This document shows, in pieces, positions 1-9,200 of a stretch of 64,000 nt of DNA (the stretch's first letter is position 1; every line of letters begins with the position of its first letter). The translations under genes were made by a program, and so were the position numbers. Source of the DNA: Chryseobacterium paludis (GTDB lineage Bacteria; Bacteroidota; Bacteroidia; Flavobacteriales; Weeksellaceae); NCBI RefSeq assembly GCF_025403485.1, contig NZ_CP099966.1, forward strand, positions 4,896,501 through 4,960,500, read 5' to 3'. A model generated the notes under the pieces. It made no database searches, was not told the origin of the DNA, and worked only from the letters and a program-made list of their open reading frames with translations.

Positions 1-1
1 G

Positions 2-475
2 CTTTTATTTGCTGATACATGGTTTAAAAATCCGGTTATTGATGACGAAAAAGGGATAACAATAAAAAAAGCTGTAACAATAGGTTTTTGGCAGTGTCTG
101 GCAATGATGCCTGGAACCAGTAGGAGTGCTGCTTCCATCATTGGAGGAATGACACAGGGATTAACCCGAAAAGCAGCGGCTGAATTTTCTTTTTTCTTAG
201 CTGTTCCTACCATGTTAGCTGTTACTGTATATTCTGTTTTTGTTAAAACATGGGGAAAAGAAACCCCTCATCCTCAAAAAGGATATGAGATGATTTTATC
301 ATCACAGGATCATCTTACTATTTTCATAGTTGGGAACGTGGTAGCATTTATTGTAGCATTAATTGCTATAAAGGCATTTATCGGAGTACTCAATAAGTAT
401 GGTTTCAAACCTTGGGGATGGTATCGTATCTTTGTTGGAGTAGCTTTGCTTATTTATTTTTACTTTTTTAAATAA
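2..475 (+). CDS. uppP: Undecaprenyl-diphosphatase UppP (BacA family), 5' truncated
   Basis: Integral membrane enzyme that dephosphorylates undecaprenyl pyrophosphate to recycle the lipid carrier for peptidoglycan and other envelope glycans. The frame is open from base 2, so only the last 157 residues are present; family members are about 265-275 residues long. The conserved PGTSRS motif, part of the active site in this family, is visible followed by AASIIGG. Several hydrophobic membrane segments follow, and the protein ends in an aromatic membrane segment (LLIYFYFF). truB begins 43 bp downstream on the same strand, so the two are probably co-transcribed. An internal ATG at 104 is not the start because the reading frame and family homology continue upstream to the window edge. 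Confidence 0.93.
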   Translation, partial: LLFADTWFKNPVIDDEKGITIKKAVTIGFWQCLAMMPGTSRSAASIIGGMTQGLTRKAAAEFSFFLAVPTMLAVTVYSVFVKTWGKETPHPQKGYEMILSSQDHLTIFIVGNVVAFIVALIAIKAFIGVLNKYGFKPWGWYRIFVGVALLIYFYFFK

Positions 476-518
476 AACTTATTCCTTTATTGATTTATTT
501 ATCATTCATCACTAATTT

Positions 519-1217
519 ATGACTGCTGAAAACGTATTAGAAGGCCATATATTTTTACTTGATAAACCATTGGATTGGACTTCTTTTCAAGCGGTAAATA
601 AAATGAAATATAAACTCAAAAGTGAGTTTAACCTTCCCAAGAAATTTAAAATAGGACATGCCGGGACCTTAGATCCAAGGGCAACCGGTTTGCTTATCGT
701 ATGTACTGGGAAATTTACAAAGAGGATTCCTGAAATACAGGATGCTCCTAAAGAATATTGGACAGAGATCAAAATAGGAGTTCAAACAGAATCTTATGAC
801 ACCGAAAAACCTGAAATCCTTCACCAGGATATTTCAAATATTTCTGAAGAGCAGATAAAAGAGGCTTTACAAAAATTTATTGGTGAGATCGATCAGAAGC
901 CTCCTGTTTTCTCAGCAATAAAAATTGATGGTAAAAGAGCTTATAATCTGGCCAGGGCAGGTGAGGAAGTAGAAATGAAGTCCAGAAAGACAACCGTTTT
1001 TTATATTGAGAATATTGAAATCAATCTTCCTTTAGTAAGTTTTACGGTAGGCTGTTCAAAAGGAACTTATATCAGAAGTCTGGCACACGATATTGGGCAA
1101 GAGTTGAATGTAGGTGCTTATCTAACGCAGCTGAGGAGAACAAAAATAGGGGAGTATAAAATTGAAGATGCTACTGATCAGTTTTTAGAAAACGATTATA
1201 AATTTGAAACTATATGA
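519..1217 (+). CDS. truB: tRNA pseudouridine(55) synthase TruB
   Basis: Converts U55 of the T-loop of tRNAs to pseudouridine in the cytoplasm. The 232-residue product has the TruB signature GHAGTLDPRATG with the catalytic Asp at residue 52, the opening LLDKP motif, and the later KPPVFSAIKIDGKRAY and GTYIRSLAHDIG motifs. It is on the short side for TruB and lacks a long C-terminal PUA domain, which is normal for Bacteroidota. It sits between uppP and a small secreted-protein gene. Its stop overlaps the next start by 4 bp (ATGA), indicating translational coupling in an uppP-truB-rluF operon. Confidence 0.97.
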   Translation: MTAENVLEGHIFLLDKPLDWTSFQAVNKMKYKLKSEFNLPKKFKIGHAGTLDPRATGLLIVCTGKFTKRIPEIQDAPKEYWTEIKIGVQTESYDTEKPEILHQDISNISEEQIKEALQKFIGEIDQKPPVFSAIKIDGKRAYNLARAGEEVEMKSRKTTVFYIENIEINLPLVSFTVGCSKGTYIRSLAHDIGQELNVGAYLTQLRRTKIGEYKIEDATDQFLENDYKFETI

Positions 1218-1807
1218 AAAAAGCTCTCTCTTTGTTTATAAGCTTGTTTTCAATATCTCTAGCATATTCCCAAAATACAGAAGGTAAAAAACCAAAAATG
1301 GATTTTTATATTAATCCTTCTCTTAATCTCGGTTATAATCTGGGAAATAGTATCAAGGATAATCAGAATTCAGACTCTCCTTATTATCAGCAAAACATAG
1401 CTCCTTATGTGCCAAACAAAATTACTTACGGAATGACCGTAGTTGGAGGATACAATTTTCTTCCTAATTTTGCACTTGGAACTGGACTAAAGTATAGTTT
1501 TATTGACAGTAATTTTCATTTATTGTATTGGGTTATTCAGCCTAAATTTATTTTTGCCCCGGGAGATGAGCCTTTTTTTATAGATGTTAATTATGCAAAA
1601 CAAATCAATAATTCTGTGGTTTCAAACGCCGAAATGTGGGGACTGAAACTGGGGAAACAGATCTCATATTCAAAAAGATTAAGCCAGGAAGGAGGAATTG
1701 TTCTTGAAAATCATAAATTTGATCAATCAAGTGCCTTTTTTATCGGTTTGAGTTATGGCATAACAATTTTCAGCAATAAAAATTATACTGGTTACGGAGA
1801 AGATTAA
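1214..1807 (+). CDS. Secreted, probable outer-membrane beta-barrel protein of unknown function
   Basis: The 197-residue product starts with a signal peptide ([20 protein letters not shown], cleavage probably after the last SQ). The rest alternates polar and aromatic residues with glycines ([43 protein letters not shown]), a pattern typical of small OmpA/OprF-like eight-strand barrels. No enzyme motif is visible. It overlaps truB by 4 bp and shares one base with the rluF start (TAATG), so it is embedded in the RNA-modification operon. The beta-barrel assignment is inferred from composition, and the role is unknown. Confidence 0.8.
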   Translation: MKKALSLFISLFSISLAYSQNTEGKKPKMDFYINPSLNLGYNLGNSIKDNQNSDSPYYQQNIAPYVPNKITYGMTVVGGYNFLPNFALGTGLKYSFIDSNFHLLYWVIQPKFIFAPGDEPFFIDVNYAKQINNSVVSNAEMWGLKLGKQISYSKRLSQEGGIVLENHKFDQSSAFFIGLSYGITIFSNKNYTGYGED

Positions 1808-2529
1808 TGGAAAAAACACGTATTAATAAATATTTATCAGAAGTTGGTTTCTGCTCGAGAAGAGCAGCAGATAAGTTATTGGAAGAGGGTAGGATAAAGA
1901 TCAACGGGAAAATCCCAGAATTAGGAACAAAAGTTTCCGATGAAGATGTAGTAGAAGTTGATGGTAAGCCTATCAGAGAGTCTGAAGAAAAGCCTGTTTA
2001 TATTGCTTTTAACAAACCTGTGGGTATTGTTTGTACAACTGATGCCAAAAGAGAAAAAAATAATATTGTCGATTATATAAATCACCCCAAAAGAATTTTT
2101 CCTATTGGGAGATTAGATAAACCCAGTGAGGGTTTAATCCTATTAACTAATGATGGTGATATTGTAAATAAGATTTTAAGAGCAAGAAATAACCACGAAA
2201 AAGAATACCTTGTTAGAGTTGATAAGCCTGTTAATCCAAGATTTTTGGATAAAATGAGGAATGGTGTTCCGATCCTAGATACAGTAACGAAAAAATGTGA
2301 AGTAGAGAAAGTGGATGATATGACTTTCAGGATTATTCTTACTCAGGGTCTCAACAGACAGATCCGTAGAATGTGCGAATACCTTGGCTATGAAGTAAAA
2401 AAGCTTAAAAGAATTCGTATTATGAATATTAAATTAGATCTTCCAATGGGTAAGTGGAGAGATTTGACCGATGAAGAATTAGCAGAGCTGAATATGCTTC
2501 TTGAAGATTCCAGTAAAACCTTTGACTAG
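1807..2529 (+). CDS. rluF: 23S rRNA pseudouridine(2604) synthase RluF-like
   Basis: RsuA/RluB/RluE/RluF-family pseudouridine synthase. An N-terminal S4 RNA-binding domain (about residues 3-60, with [15 protein letters not shown]) precedes the catalytic domain. The catalytic Asp is D104 in [10 protein letters not shown], and the family motif [21 protein letters not shown] is present. The block [16 protein letters not shown] and the ending [21 protein letters not shown] resemble E. coli RluF more than RluB, so modification of U2604 in 23S rRNA is the best assignment. The start codon overlaps the stop of the preceding gene by one base. 240 residues is a little shorter than E. coli RluF. Confidence 0.88.
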   Translation: MEKTRINKYLSEVGFCSRRAADKLLEEGRIKINGKIPELGTKVSDEDVVEVDGKPIRESEEKPVYIAFNKPVGIVCTTDAKREKNNIVDYINHPKRIFPIGRLDKPSEGLILLTNDGDIVNKILRARNNHEKEYLVRVDKPVNPRFLDKMRNGVPILDTVTKKCEVEKVDDMTFRIILTQGLNRQIRRMCEYLGYEVKKLKRIRIMNIKLDLPMGKWRDLTDEELAELNMLLEDSSKTFD

Positions 2530-2615
2530 TTTTTTAATCTTATAAAGTATAAACTACTAAACCTCTAAAAAATAATCCGGAACTGTAAACTTATATCTCG
2601 TACCGGGAATTTTAC

Positions 2616-3905
2616 CTATTTCATGTACAATTTCATCCTTGCCTCGTACTCGGGTTTTAGTTTAAGCAACTTCCATATTTTTTTATCATCTGGATCACTT
2701 ATCCGATGGTAAATGATCTTATCTGCTGAATACTTAAAATAAGGATGGTTCTTTAACCATTCCTCAGGAGCATCAACCAATGTGTATTTTGTGATAATAG
2801 AGGACTCTAATTTGCAGGTAGATGTTAATTTTTGAACCAGGTTAATATCGATATTGTAGGTATCTAGAATTTGTTGTTTATTAATAAAACCGCCTAATTT
2901 TTTTCTAAAACCGATAATAGATCCAGCACTTTTTTCATCCAGACCAAACTCCAAAAGCTGCTTAAAGGTAATTAAATTCAGATCTATGGTTGCAAAGTCA
3001 GTTTTCTGCTGCGTAATTTCAGCTTTTCTTTCTACATTTTGTGAAACATTTATCTTAATATAGGGGCGTAATTCCTCAAACTTTTCTAGGGAAATGACAA
3101 AACACTTTTTAATATCATCTAGGTTTGTAAAATTCCCTTTTAAATTTTTGTCTCGATAATTAACAATTGTTCGGGCTTGATTCTGTGAAAATCCTAAAGA
3201 TTGCCAACCATCAATATTTAAAGTATTGGGATCAAAAGAATGAAGCTTTATTAAAGGCTTAGACTCTTTGTTGCTTACGGAGTTTTTATAGTTGTCAGGA
3301 GTCTTTTCCGGTAATATTAAATATGGAGATAGTTGCTGATAATTTTCATCTGTAATGATAAAGCAATCTTTGAACTTTTCCTTACTGACAAAACTACCCC
3401 CTAAATAAGCCTTGTATTTTAAAATTGCTTGTGCCTGTTTCTCTCTAAAGCCTATTTCTTCCCATTGTCTTTCTGATAAGTGATCGGGATTGAATTTTCC
3501 GGATACTGAGATCGATTTTCTTTCTGAATATTGAGAATGAAAAGTTTTCCCCTTGTTTTTGCTTTCGGGAAGTAAAATATAGGAACTGATCTCTGCAAAT
3601 TTTTCTTCTGAAATGGCATAGCATTTCTTTAATTGCTCCTTAGACGTGAATTTCCCACCTACAATTTTTTTGTAATTTAATATGGTTGATATTTGCTTTG
3701 ATGAAAAACCTAAGCTTTGCCATTGCTTCTCATCAAAATCGTTAGGATTAAATTCGGCTAATAATATTGGAGATGCCTCTTCCGAAACAAATTGTACATC
3801 AGGAAAATTTTCTTTTTCTCTACTTGTATATTCTTGAAAGGCGAGCAAAATTAAGAGCAAGATACCTAAAAATGCAACCTTCTGGTAATAGCTTCTTTTC
3901 ATCAT
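2616..3905 (-). CDS. Membrane-anchored protein with four helix-hairpin-helix repeats
   Basis: The 429-residue product has one N-terminal membrane helix or signal anchor (about residues 8-24), followed by four related ComEA-like helix-hairpin-helix units (roughly residues 52-112, 137-198, 221-285 and 306-365). Each has the pattern FNPN..DEKQWQSLGFS.KQ..TILNYKK..GGKF....LKKCY.I...KF. HhH units bind DNA without sequence specificity. In ComEA they receive transforming DNA, but the multi-repeat flavobacterial proteins have no assigned role that I know of. It is convergent with rluF. ATGATG at the start leaves two candidate start codons. No DNA-uptake genes are adjacent, so a competence role is only a possibility. 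Confidence 0.8.
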   Translation of the reverse strand: MMKRSYYQKVAFLGILLLILLAFQEYTSREKENFPDVQFVSEEASPILLAEFNPNDFDEKQWQSLGFSSKQISTILNYKKIVGGKFTSKEQLKKCYAISEEKFAEISSYILLPESKNKGKTFHSQYSERKSISVSGKFNPDHLSERQWEEIGFREKQAQAILKYKAYLGGSFVSKEKFKDCFIITDENYQQLSPYLILPEKTPDNYKNSVSNKESKPLIKLHSFDPNTLNIDGWQSLGFSQNQARTIVNYRDKNLKGNFTNLDDIKKCFVISLEKFEELRPYIKINVSQNVERKAEITQQKTDFATIDLNLITFKQLLEFGLDEKSAGSIIGFRKKLGGFINKQQILDTYNIDINLVQKLTSTCKLESSIITKYTLVDAPEEWLKNHPYFKYSADKIIYHRISDPDDKKIWKLLKLKPEYEARMKLYMK

Positions 3906-4075
3906 AAAGTAAACTTATTAATAAACCAGAACTAACCAAAATAGAATATGGTTAATTTGATTAAGAGTAGGTAATCAATTGTTTTTGTCGTTTTTTTGAA
4001 TGAAAAATAAGTCAGAATTGTATTTAAACCTAATTATTTTAATGTTGCTTGTAAACACTTCTTATCATAGTAGAC

Positions 4076-4103
4076 AAAAAAATCCTCAAAATTACTTTGA
4101 GGA
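4076..4103 (-). terminator. Rho-independent terminator after the NlpE-like lipoprotein gene
   Basis: A perfect 8-bp stem (TCCTCAAA at 4083-4090 with TTTGAGGA at 4096-4103) and 5-nt loop are followed on the minus strand by seven T residues. It lies about 27 bp past the stop of the minus-strand gene at 4131. Confidence 0.85.
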
Positions 4104-4130
4104 CTCTATTTAATTGATAATCGAGTGTAC

Positions 4131-4544
4131 TTATTGGCGCACTAAATTATATTCTGTTCCTTTGGTTTCTTTAGTCCATGCGCTACCACTATGCATTTGA
4201 ATTGTTTTATCATTAATGACTGAAAATGTGGTTACTCGGTCTGCAATATTTAAGTAGATCAGAATTATCTTATTCAAATTTTTATCATATTTCCAGGTTC
4301 CCGTACTCGACATTGGATCAGTGCTGCCAGGAAGTGTTTCAGCCAATGTAAAAGTATTATCGTTCTTAAAAATAATTTCAACATTTTGTTTAGAGTCCCC
4401 CAAAGGGATTGTTCCACTGTAAGTTCCGATAAAAAAGGTTGAAGTTTTTGAAGTTGAAGCATCTTCTTTTGATTTTTTCATTGTACTACAAGAAGTAAAT
4501 CCAATTAATGACACACAAAGTGCTGCTACAAATATTTTTTTCAT
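4131..4544 (-). CDS. NlpE-like lipoprotein lacking the CxxC motif
   Basis: 137-residue lipoprotein with lipobox LIGFTSC (lipidated Cys about residue 20). The mature part begins with FFIGTYSGTIPLGDSKQNVEIIFKNDNTFTL, then a GTWKYD strand and a C-terminal strand with IQMHSGS. This matches the NlpE N-terminal beta-barrel pattern (GTYxGxLPCADC...L.L..D.TY.L). The position that carries CADC in classical NlpE reads LGDS here, so copper binding through that motif is not expected. A distant META/HslJ-type fold is an alternative reading. The gene stands alone with its own terminator. Confidence 0.75.
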   Translation of the reverse strand: MKKIFVAALCVSLIGFTSCSTMKKSKEDASTSKTSTFFIGTYSGTIPLGDSKQNVEIIFKNDNTFTLAETLPGSTDPMSSTGTWKYDKNLNKIILIYLNIADRVTTFSVINDKTIQMHSGSAWTKETKGTEYNLVRQ

Positions 4545-4757
4545 AATATGTTTTTTAAAGATGTCTTCTTATTTGCTAAAATAGTGCCAAAAATAAGCGG
4601 GAATAGTGGATCATACCTAAGTAAGAATGCTTAGATATAAGAAAGGGAAATCTTAATTAACCTGATCTGTAAATGTTGAAACAGATTGTAGTAAGTTATA
4701 TTGCGTGAATTTAACTAAAGAGTTATAGATTAAGAAAGATACAATGTTGGATGGTCT

Positions 4758-5102
4758 TTATTCGCTGTCTTTTTCTACCAAAGATTCTTTTAGCTTTAGT
4801 AATTCTGCCTTTACAAATTCTAAGCGATCTATTATAGTAACTGTTTCAGAAATTTTGCTGTTTGTAGTAAGTGCGATCTTTGCACCATCTAAAGTGTAGC
4901 CTTTTTCTTTAACCAGATGATAGATAATCTGTAAGTTCTTAATGTCTTCAGGAGTAAAGTATCGGTTGCCCTTTTTGTTTTTTTTAGGTTTGATGATAGG
5001 GAATTCCTGCTCCCAATAACGTATTAATGAAGTGTTTACATCAAATGCTTTGGCAACTTCTCCTATAGAATAATATAGCTTGTCTGGTAAATTTATCTTC
5101 AT
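4758..5102 (-). CDS. MerR-family transcriptional regulator
   Basis: Short DNA-binding regulator of about 114 residues. The N-terminal MerR winged helix-turn-helix (YYSIGEVAKAFDVNTSLIRYWEQEF...NRYFTPEDIKNLQIIYHLVKEKGYTLDGAK) fills residues 8-75. A short C-terminal helix suited to dimerisation follows, with no metal- or drug-binding domain. The frame extends to a TTG at 5123, but that TTG lies inside the -7 box of the promoter. The ATG at 5102 (MKINLPDKLYYS) is therefore chosen, and an in-frame ATG at 5120 is less likely. The target genes are not evident. The gene upstream in the other direction is a T9SS protease 390 bp away. Confidence 0.9.
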   Translation of the reverse strand: MKINLPDKLYYSIGEVAKAFDVNTSLIRYWEQEFPIIKPKKNKKGNRYFTPEDIKNLQIIYHLVKEKGYTLDGAKIALTTNSKISETVTIIDRLEFVKAELLKLKESLVEKDSE

Positions 5103-5120
5103 TTTACGAATCCTAAACAT

Positions 5121-5152
5121 CAAAGATAATTTTTTTTAAAATTTGTTACAAA
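5121..5152 (-). promoter_or_regulatory. Bacteroidota-type promoter of the merR gene
   Basis: On the minus strand, TTTG (5149-5152) is followed after 20 nt by TATCTTTG (5121-5128), matching the flavobacterial -33 TTTG / -7 TAnnTTTG consensus with canonical spacing. The inferred leader to the ATG at 5102 is only about a dozen nucleotides. Confidence 0.7.
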
Positions 5153-5156
5153 TATA

Positions 5157-5492
5157 GGCTCCAAATTATGCTGTTTATCGTCTCTTTTTTTATTCAGTTA
5201 GTTTATGTAGCTGAATAACTAGGGATTTTAATCTTTTTTAATCTATTTAACGAAAATGCAAAATTGACGTAAAGTGCCTTGTTTGTTTTGATTTTTGATA
5301 AATAATTCCCTTTTGGATTAATAAAATGACAATTTAAGTGATTCTGAATTTTGTTTATTCTAAATTTTTATAGTAATTTAGAAAGCATATAATTCATAAC
5401 AAGAGGCAGTTATGAAATTTTTTGTAGGATGAAGAGGCCATTTAATGTAGAAGATAAAAAGAGAAGAAAATTATCATTAAAATTATACTAAT
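5157..5492. other. Intergenic region with one inverted repeat
   Basis: AT-rich, with no open frame of note between the divergent merR and protease genes. The only structure seen is TTATTCAG (5190-5197) with CTGAATAA (5211-5218), an 8-bp inverted repeat spaced by 13 nt that could be an operator. No promoter with both boxes was recognised for the plus-strand protease. Confidence 0.4.
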
Positions 5493-8165
5493 ATGAAGCG
5501 TATTTTATTAATTTTTTTACTGCTAACTCCTTTTTTAGGATTTTCGCAGTGGTCCAGAACTGAGTTAAGGACCCAAAGAGTCAAGAAATCTCAGGAGAAA
5601 CTAAAATTTTCTTCTCTGTATGTATTGGATGCTAATCAATTAAAAGAAAGCTTAGCACAAGCTCCTTCACGTTCTTTGAACAGTAAGGGAATTATTATTT
5701 CAATTCCTGGTGTAAGTGGTAAAATTGAAAAATTTCAGGTTTGGGAATTTTCTAATATGGCTCCCGAATTACAGGCAAAACATCCTGACATAAGATCCTA
5801 TGTCGGAAGCAGTGTTGATGATCCAAGCGCGTATTTAAGATTTAGTTTATCTCCAGTAGGTTTCTCGGCAATGGTTATCCGGTCTGGAGTTTCAGAATTT
5901 ATAGAGCCTTATACTGAAGATAGAACAGTATATGCTGTTTTTGATTCAAAATCAAGATCAAATCAGGATTCTGAGCCATTTCAATGTTCTACCATAGATG
6001 ATGTGGATAAAAGTGCAGTTCTGAAAAATACAAATTCAGTCACAAATAAATTAGCAGGTTTTAATACATTCAGAATGGCATTGTCCTGTACGGGAGAATA
6101 TGCTCAATATCATCTGACGGTAGCCGGAACCCCTTCGACCGCTACGGATGCCCAAAAGAAAGCGGTGATCCTTGCCGCAATGAATGCTTCTATGACGCGA
6201 TTAAATGGAGTTTTTGAAAAAGATCTATCCTTACATTTTAATTTGATCGCCAACAATGAAGCAATCATTTTTCTTGATCCTGCAGCTGATCCCTATACTG
6301 GTGGAGGCCCTAGTCAAGGGCAAGCAGGAATAGCTGGAGTAATTCCTTCAACAGATTATGATATGGGACATTTGATAGATAAGCAAGATGCCAATGGTGC
6401 TGCCGGATTAGGGGTTATATGTAGTAATGGTCAAAAAGCAAGAGGATGGACTGCCCACAATTTCCCGGAGGGAGATAAATTTGACATTGATTATGTTGCT
6501 CATGAAATGGGACATCAATTGGGAGCCGGACATACCTACACTTCACATAGCGGCCAGGCTGATCAGACTGTGGAGCCGGCAAGTGGAAATACTATAATGG
6601 CATACACAGGGATTATAGGAGGGAATCTGGATGTTCAGTTTAATTCCAACGATTATTATCATATTAATAGTGTCAATCAGATTAAGAATAAAATTAATGC
6701 TGTAACGTGTGGAACGAATGTGGCATTTACCAATCCTGCGCCTACGATTACGCTTGGAGCTGGCTATACGATTCCAAAATCGACTCCTTTTGTTCTAAGA
6801 GGAACAACAACAGATCCCAATACGGCTTCCTATACCTATACGGTTGAGCAAACAGATCAGGCTGCAACTGCACAGATCGGGACTAATTCATATGCATACC
6901 CAACAAAACCGACAGGTCCTACCTTCAGATCTCTGGCACCAACAAATATTCCGGCAAGATATTTTCCTGACTTTAATAAAGTGTTGGCAGGTTTATTAAC
7001 TACAAGATGGGAATCTGTATCCAGTGTGGCAAGAGCACTTAATTTTAATATGTCTGTTAGAAATAATAGCCCTTTGCAACCTCAGATAGGACAAAGCTCG
7101 ACAGTAGTAACAGTTGATGCTGTCTCTGGACCTTTTCAGGTTACAGCTCCAACATTTGGACAATCCGCAAGTTCCGGTAGCACTACTACTGTAACATGGG
7201 ATGTGGCGGGTACCACTTTAGCTCCTGTAAGTACTGCTAATGTTAATATTAAATTATCTATAGATGGGGGGCTTACTTTCACAAATCTTATAACAAATAC
7301 ACCTAATGACGGAAGTGAACAGGTAACAATTCCTGCAGGTTCTACTTCTTCTAATGCATTTATATTAATTGAAGCAGCCAATAATATTTATTATGCGGTA
7401 AGCCCAAGTTTTGTTATTGATTATTCTGTAACAGGAGAGACGTGCGCTACTTATGCTTATACAGGAAGTCCAGTGAATATTACTGATGGTCCTGGTGGAT
7501 TAAATATTTCTTCACCTAAAATAACGATTCCTCTAATGGTAAATAATCCTGGAATTATTACTAAAATTAAAGTAACACCATCTATTACACATACCAATGT
7601 GAGACATTTAGCAATTGGTATTGAAAGTCCTGAAGGTTCTTCAGCGCTTATCTGGAATCGTGCCTGTAATGGAAGTTCTGGAATCACAGCCTCTTTTACT
7701 GATATTGGAAATGCTGTTACTTGTGCTTCTCCTGTTCAGGGTGAAACAAAATCTTATGAATCTCTGGGAATTTTCAAAGGACATAAAGCACAGGGTGAAT
7801 GGAAGTTATTTGCATCGGACAATAACTTAGGTTCAGCTGGAAGTGTTACAGCATGGTCACTTGAAGTTTGTACCCGACAAACACAAACATTGGGTGTTAA
7901 AGATGTTTCTTCTGCCTTAGGAGATGATATCAAAATATACCCTAACCCAAATAATGGTAACTTCTTTATAAAGTCGAGAAACCTACCTGGAGAATTGAAA
8001 GTAAATCTGTTCGATTCTAGTGGTAGATTAATTTATTCTTCTGGAGCATACCAAAGCAATGGAGATAATACCAAAGAGTTTAATGTAAATGCACCTAAGG
8101 GAGTTTATATTATCAATGTAAATTCATCAAAAGGAGATTACAATCAAAAATTAATTATAAAATAA
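5493..8165 (+). CDS. Secreted reprolysin-like zinc metalloprotease with T9SS type A sorting domain
   Basis: 890-residue exported protease. A signal peptide (MKRILLIFLLLTPFLGFSQ) and propeptide-like region precede a metzincin catalytic domain with HEMGHQLGAGH (H337, H341, H347; HExxHxxGxxH) and a downstream Met-turn candidate (NTIMAYTG). Ig-like beta-sandwich segments follow. A proprotein convertase P-domain-like block covers about residues 660-790 (ITDGPGGLNISSPKITIP, GIESPEGSSALIWNR, EWKLFASDN...WSLEVC). The end is a T9SS type A C-terminal domain (IKIYPNPNNGNF...GVYIINVNSSKGDYNQKLIIK). It should be secreted across the outer membrane by the type IX system. It is followed by its own terminator. 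Confidence 0.93.
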   Translation: MKRILLIFLLLTPFLGFSQWSRTELRTQRVKKSQEKLKFSSLYVLDANQLKESLAQAPSRSLNSKGIIISIPGVSGKIEKFQVWEFSNMAPELQAKHPDIRSYVGSSVDDPSAYLRFSLSPVGFSAMVIRSGVSEFIEPYTEDRTVYAVFDSKSRSNQDSEPFQCSTIDDVDKSAVLKNTNSVTNKLAGFNTFRMALSCTGEYAQYHLTVAGTPSTATDAQKKAVILAAMNASMTRLNGVFEKDLSLHFNLIANNEAIIFLDPAADPYTGGGPSQGQAGIAGVIPSTDYDMGHLIDKQDANGAAGLGVICSNGQKARGWTAHNFPEGDKFDIDYVAHEMGHQLGAGHTYTSHSGQADQTVEPASGNTIMAYTGIIGGNLDVQFNSNDYYHINSVNQIKNKINAVTCGTNVAFTNPAPTITLGAGYTIPKSTPFVLRGTTTDPNTASYTYTVEQTDQAATAQIGTNSYAYPTKPTGPTFRSLAPTNIPARYFPDFNKVLAGLLTTRWESVSSVARALNFNMSVRNNSPLQPQIGQSSTVVTVDAVSGPFQVTAPTFGQSASSGSTTTVTWDVAGTTLAPVSTANVNIKLSIDGGLTFTNLITNTPNDGSEQVTIPAGSTSSNAFILIEAANNIYYAVSPSFVIDYSVTGETCATYAYTGSPVNITDGPGGLNISSPKITIPLMVNNPGIITKIKVTPSITHTNVRHLAIGIESPEGSSALIWNRACNGSSGITASFTDIGNAVTCASPVQGETKSYESLGIFKGHKAQGEWKLFASDNNLGSAGSVTAWSLEVCTRQTQTLGVKDVSSALGDDIKIYPNPNNGNFFIKSRNLPGELKVNLFDSSGRLIYSSGAYQSNGDNTKEFNVNAPKGVYIINVNSSKGDYNQKLIIK

Positions 8166-8187
8166 TATCTCAAAGTATATTTAAATA

Positions 8188-8214
8188 AGGGGTCGGCTTA
8201 TGCTGACCCTTTTT
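8188..8214 (+). terminator. Terminator after the reprolysin-like protease gene
   Basis: The stem GGGTCGGC/GCTGACCC (8190-8197 with 8202-8209, one G-T wobble) has a short TTAT loop and is followed by TTTTT. It is located about 25 bp after the stop codon. Confidence 0.8.
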
Positions 8215-8309
8215 GTTGAAAAGACTAATATTGCTTTAATTCATTTTATCTTTAAACGTTGCTAGGATTAAATAAACTCTTTCTTTATTTTTGAATTAAA
8301 TTAAAAAGT

Positions 8310-9191
8310 TTGGATTCCATATCAGTACTTCATATTGATCTTTTTCAACCAGGAAAGAATCCGTCAGATTTTTATTTCAATACGATGAAAGATCATCTGG
8401 TTTCCAGCCATAAACACATAGAGAAGCCGCACCGTCACGATTTTTATGTTACTGTTCTTTTCACAAAGGGAAAGGGGACGCATGAGATCGATTTTCAGAA
8501 ATATGATGTTTCTGAAGGGAGTCTTTTCTTTCTATCGCCGGGACAGGTGCACAGTTGGGAGCTTTCAGATGATACAGATGGATACATCTTTTTTTTCTCC
8601 CAGGAATTTTATGATATGCATTATGTCAATCAGCATCTCAGAAATTTTCCCTTTTTCAATTCTGTTGTTTTTTCCAGAAAACTTCAGCTTGAAACAGCGG
8701 ATCTAAAGAAAGCGGTTATGGTATGTAAGGAAATTGAAAATGAATATCATTCCCAGAACCTGATGAAGGAAGAGCTGATACTCTCTCTTATTACTAAAAT
8801 GTATATCAATTCGGCAAGACAGTTTTCTAAAGATTATAATACCCTGAATTCATCGGCCAGCGTTTCTTATTTTAAGCATTATCAGGATTTCGAAAATTTA
8901 CTCGAAAAATACTTTACTATCCAGAAATCAATTTCTCATTATGCTTCCCTAATGGATATCTCGCCAAAACATTTGAACAGAATTACACAGACAATAGTTC
9001 AAAAAACAGCTACTGAAGTGATTACGGAAAGAGTGATGCTTGAAGCCAAGCGGATGCTGATGTATCTTAATGAGAGCCTTGTTGAGATTGCTTTTAGATT
9101 AGGCTATGAGGAATATTCATATTTTGTAAGAGTATTCCGGAAAAGCTCCGGAATAACTCCCACACAATTCATAAAAAAATATAAATCTTAG
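8310..9191 (+). CDS. AraC-family transcriptional regulator
   Basis: 293-residue regulator. An N-terminal cupin-like sensor domain (KPHRHDFYVTVLFTKGKGTHEIDF, then SPGQVHSWELSDDTDGYIFFFS) is followed by two C-terminal AraC helix-turn-helices (SPKHLNRITQTIVQKTATEVI and SLVEIAFRLGYEEYSYFVRVFRKSSGITPTQFIKKY). Translation appears to begin at a TTG at 8310; the next in-frame ATG at 8385 would cut 25 residues. A TATTTTTG box at 8286-8293 fits a -7 element and gives a very short leader. It is convergent with ccoG, with only 9 bp between stops. The ligand is unknown. Confidence 0.9.
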   Translation: MDSISVLHIDLFQPGKNPSDFYFNTMKDHLVSSHKHIEKPHRHDFYVTVLFTKGKGTHEIDFQKYDVSEGSLFFLSPGQVHSWELSDDTDGYIFFFSQEFYDMHYVNQHLRNFPFFNSVVFSRKLQLETADLKKAVMVCKEIENEYHSQNLMKEELILSLITKMYINSARQFSKDYNTLNSSASVSYFKHYQDFENLLEKYFTIQKSISHYASLMDISPKHLNRITQTIVQKTATEVITERVMLEAKRMLMYLNESLVEIAFRLGYEEYSYFVRVFRKSSGITPTQFIKKYKS

Positions 9192-9200
9192 TTTCTGACT

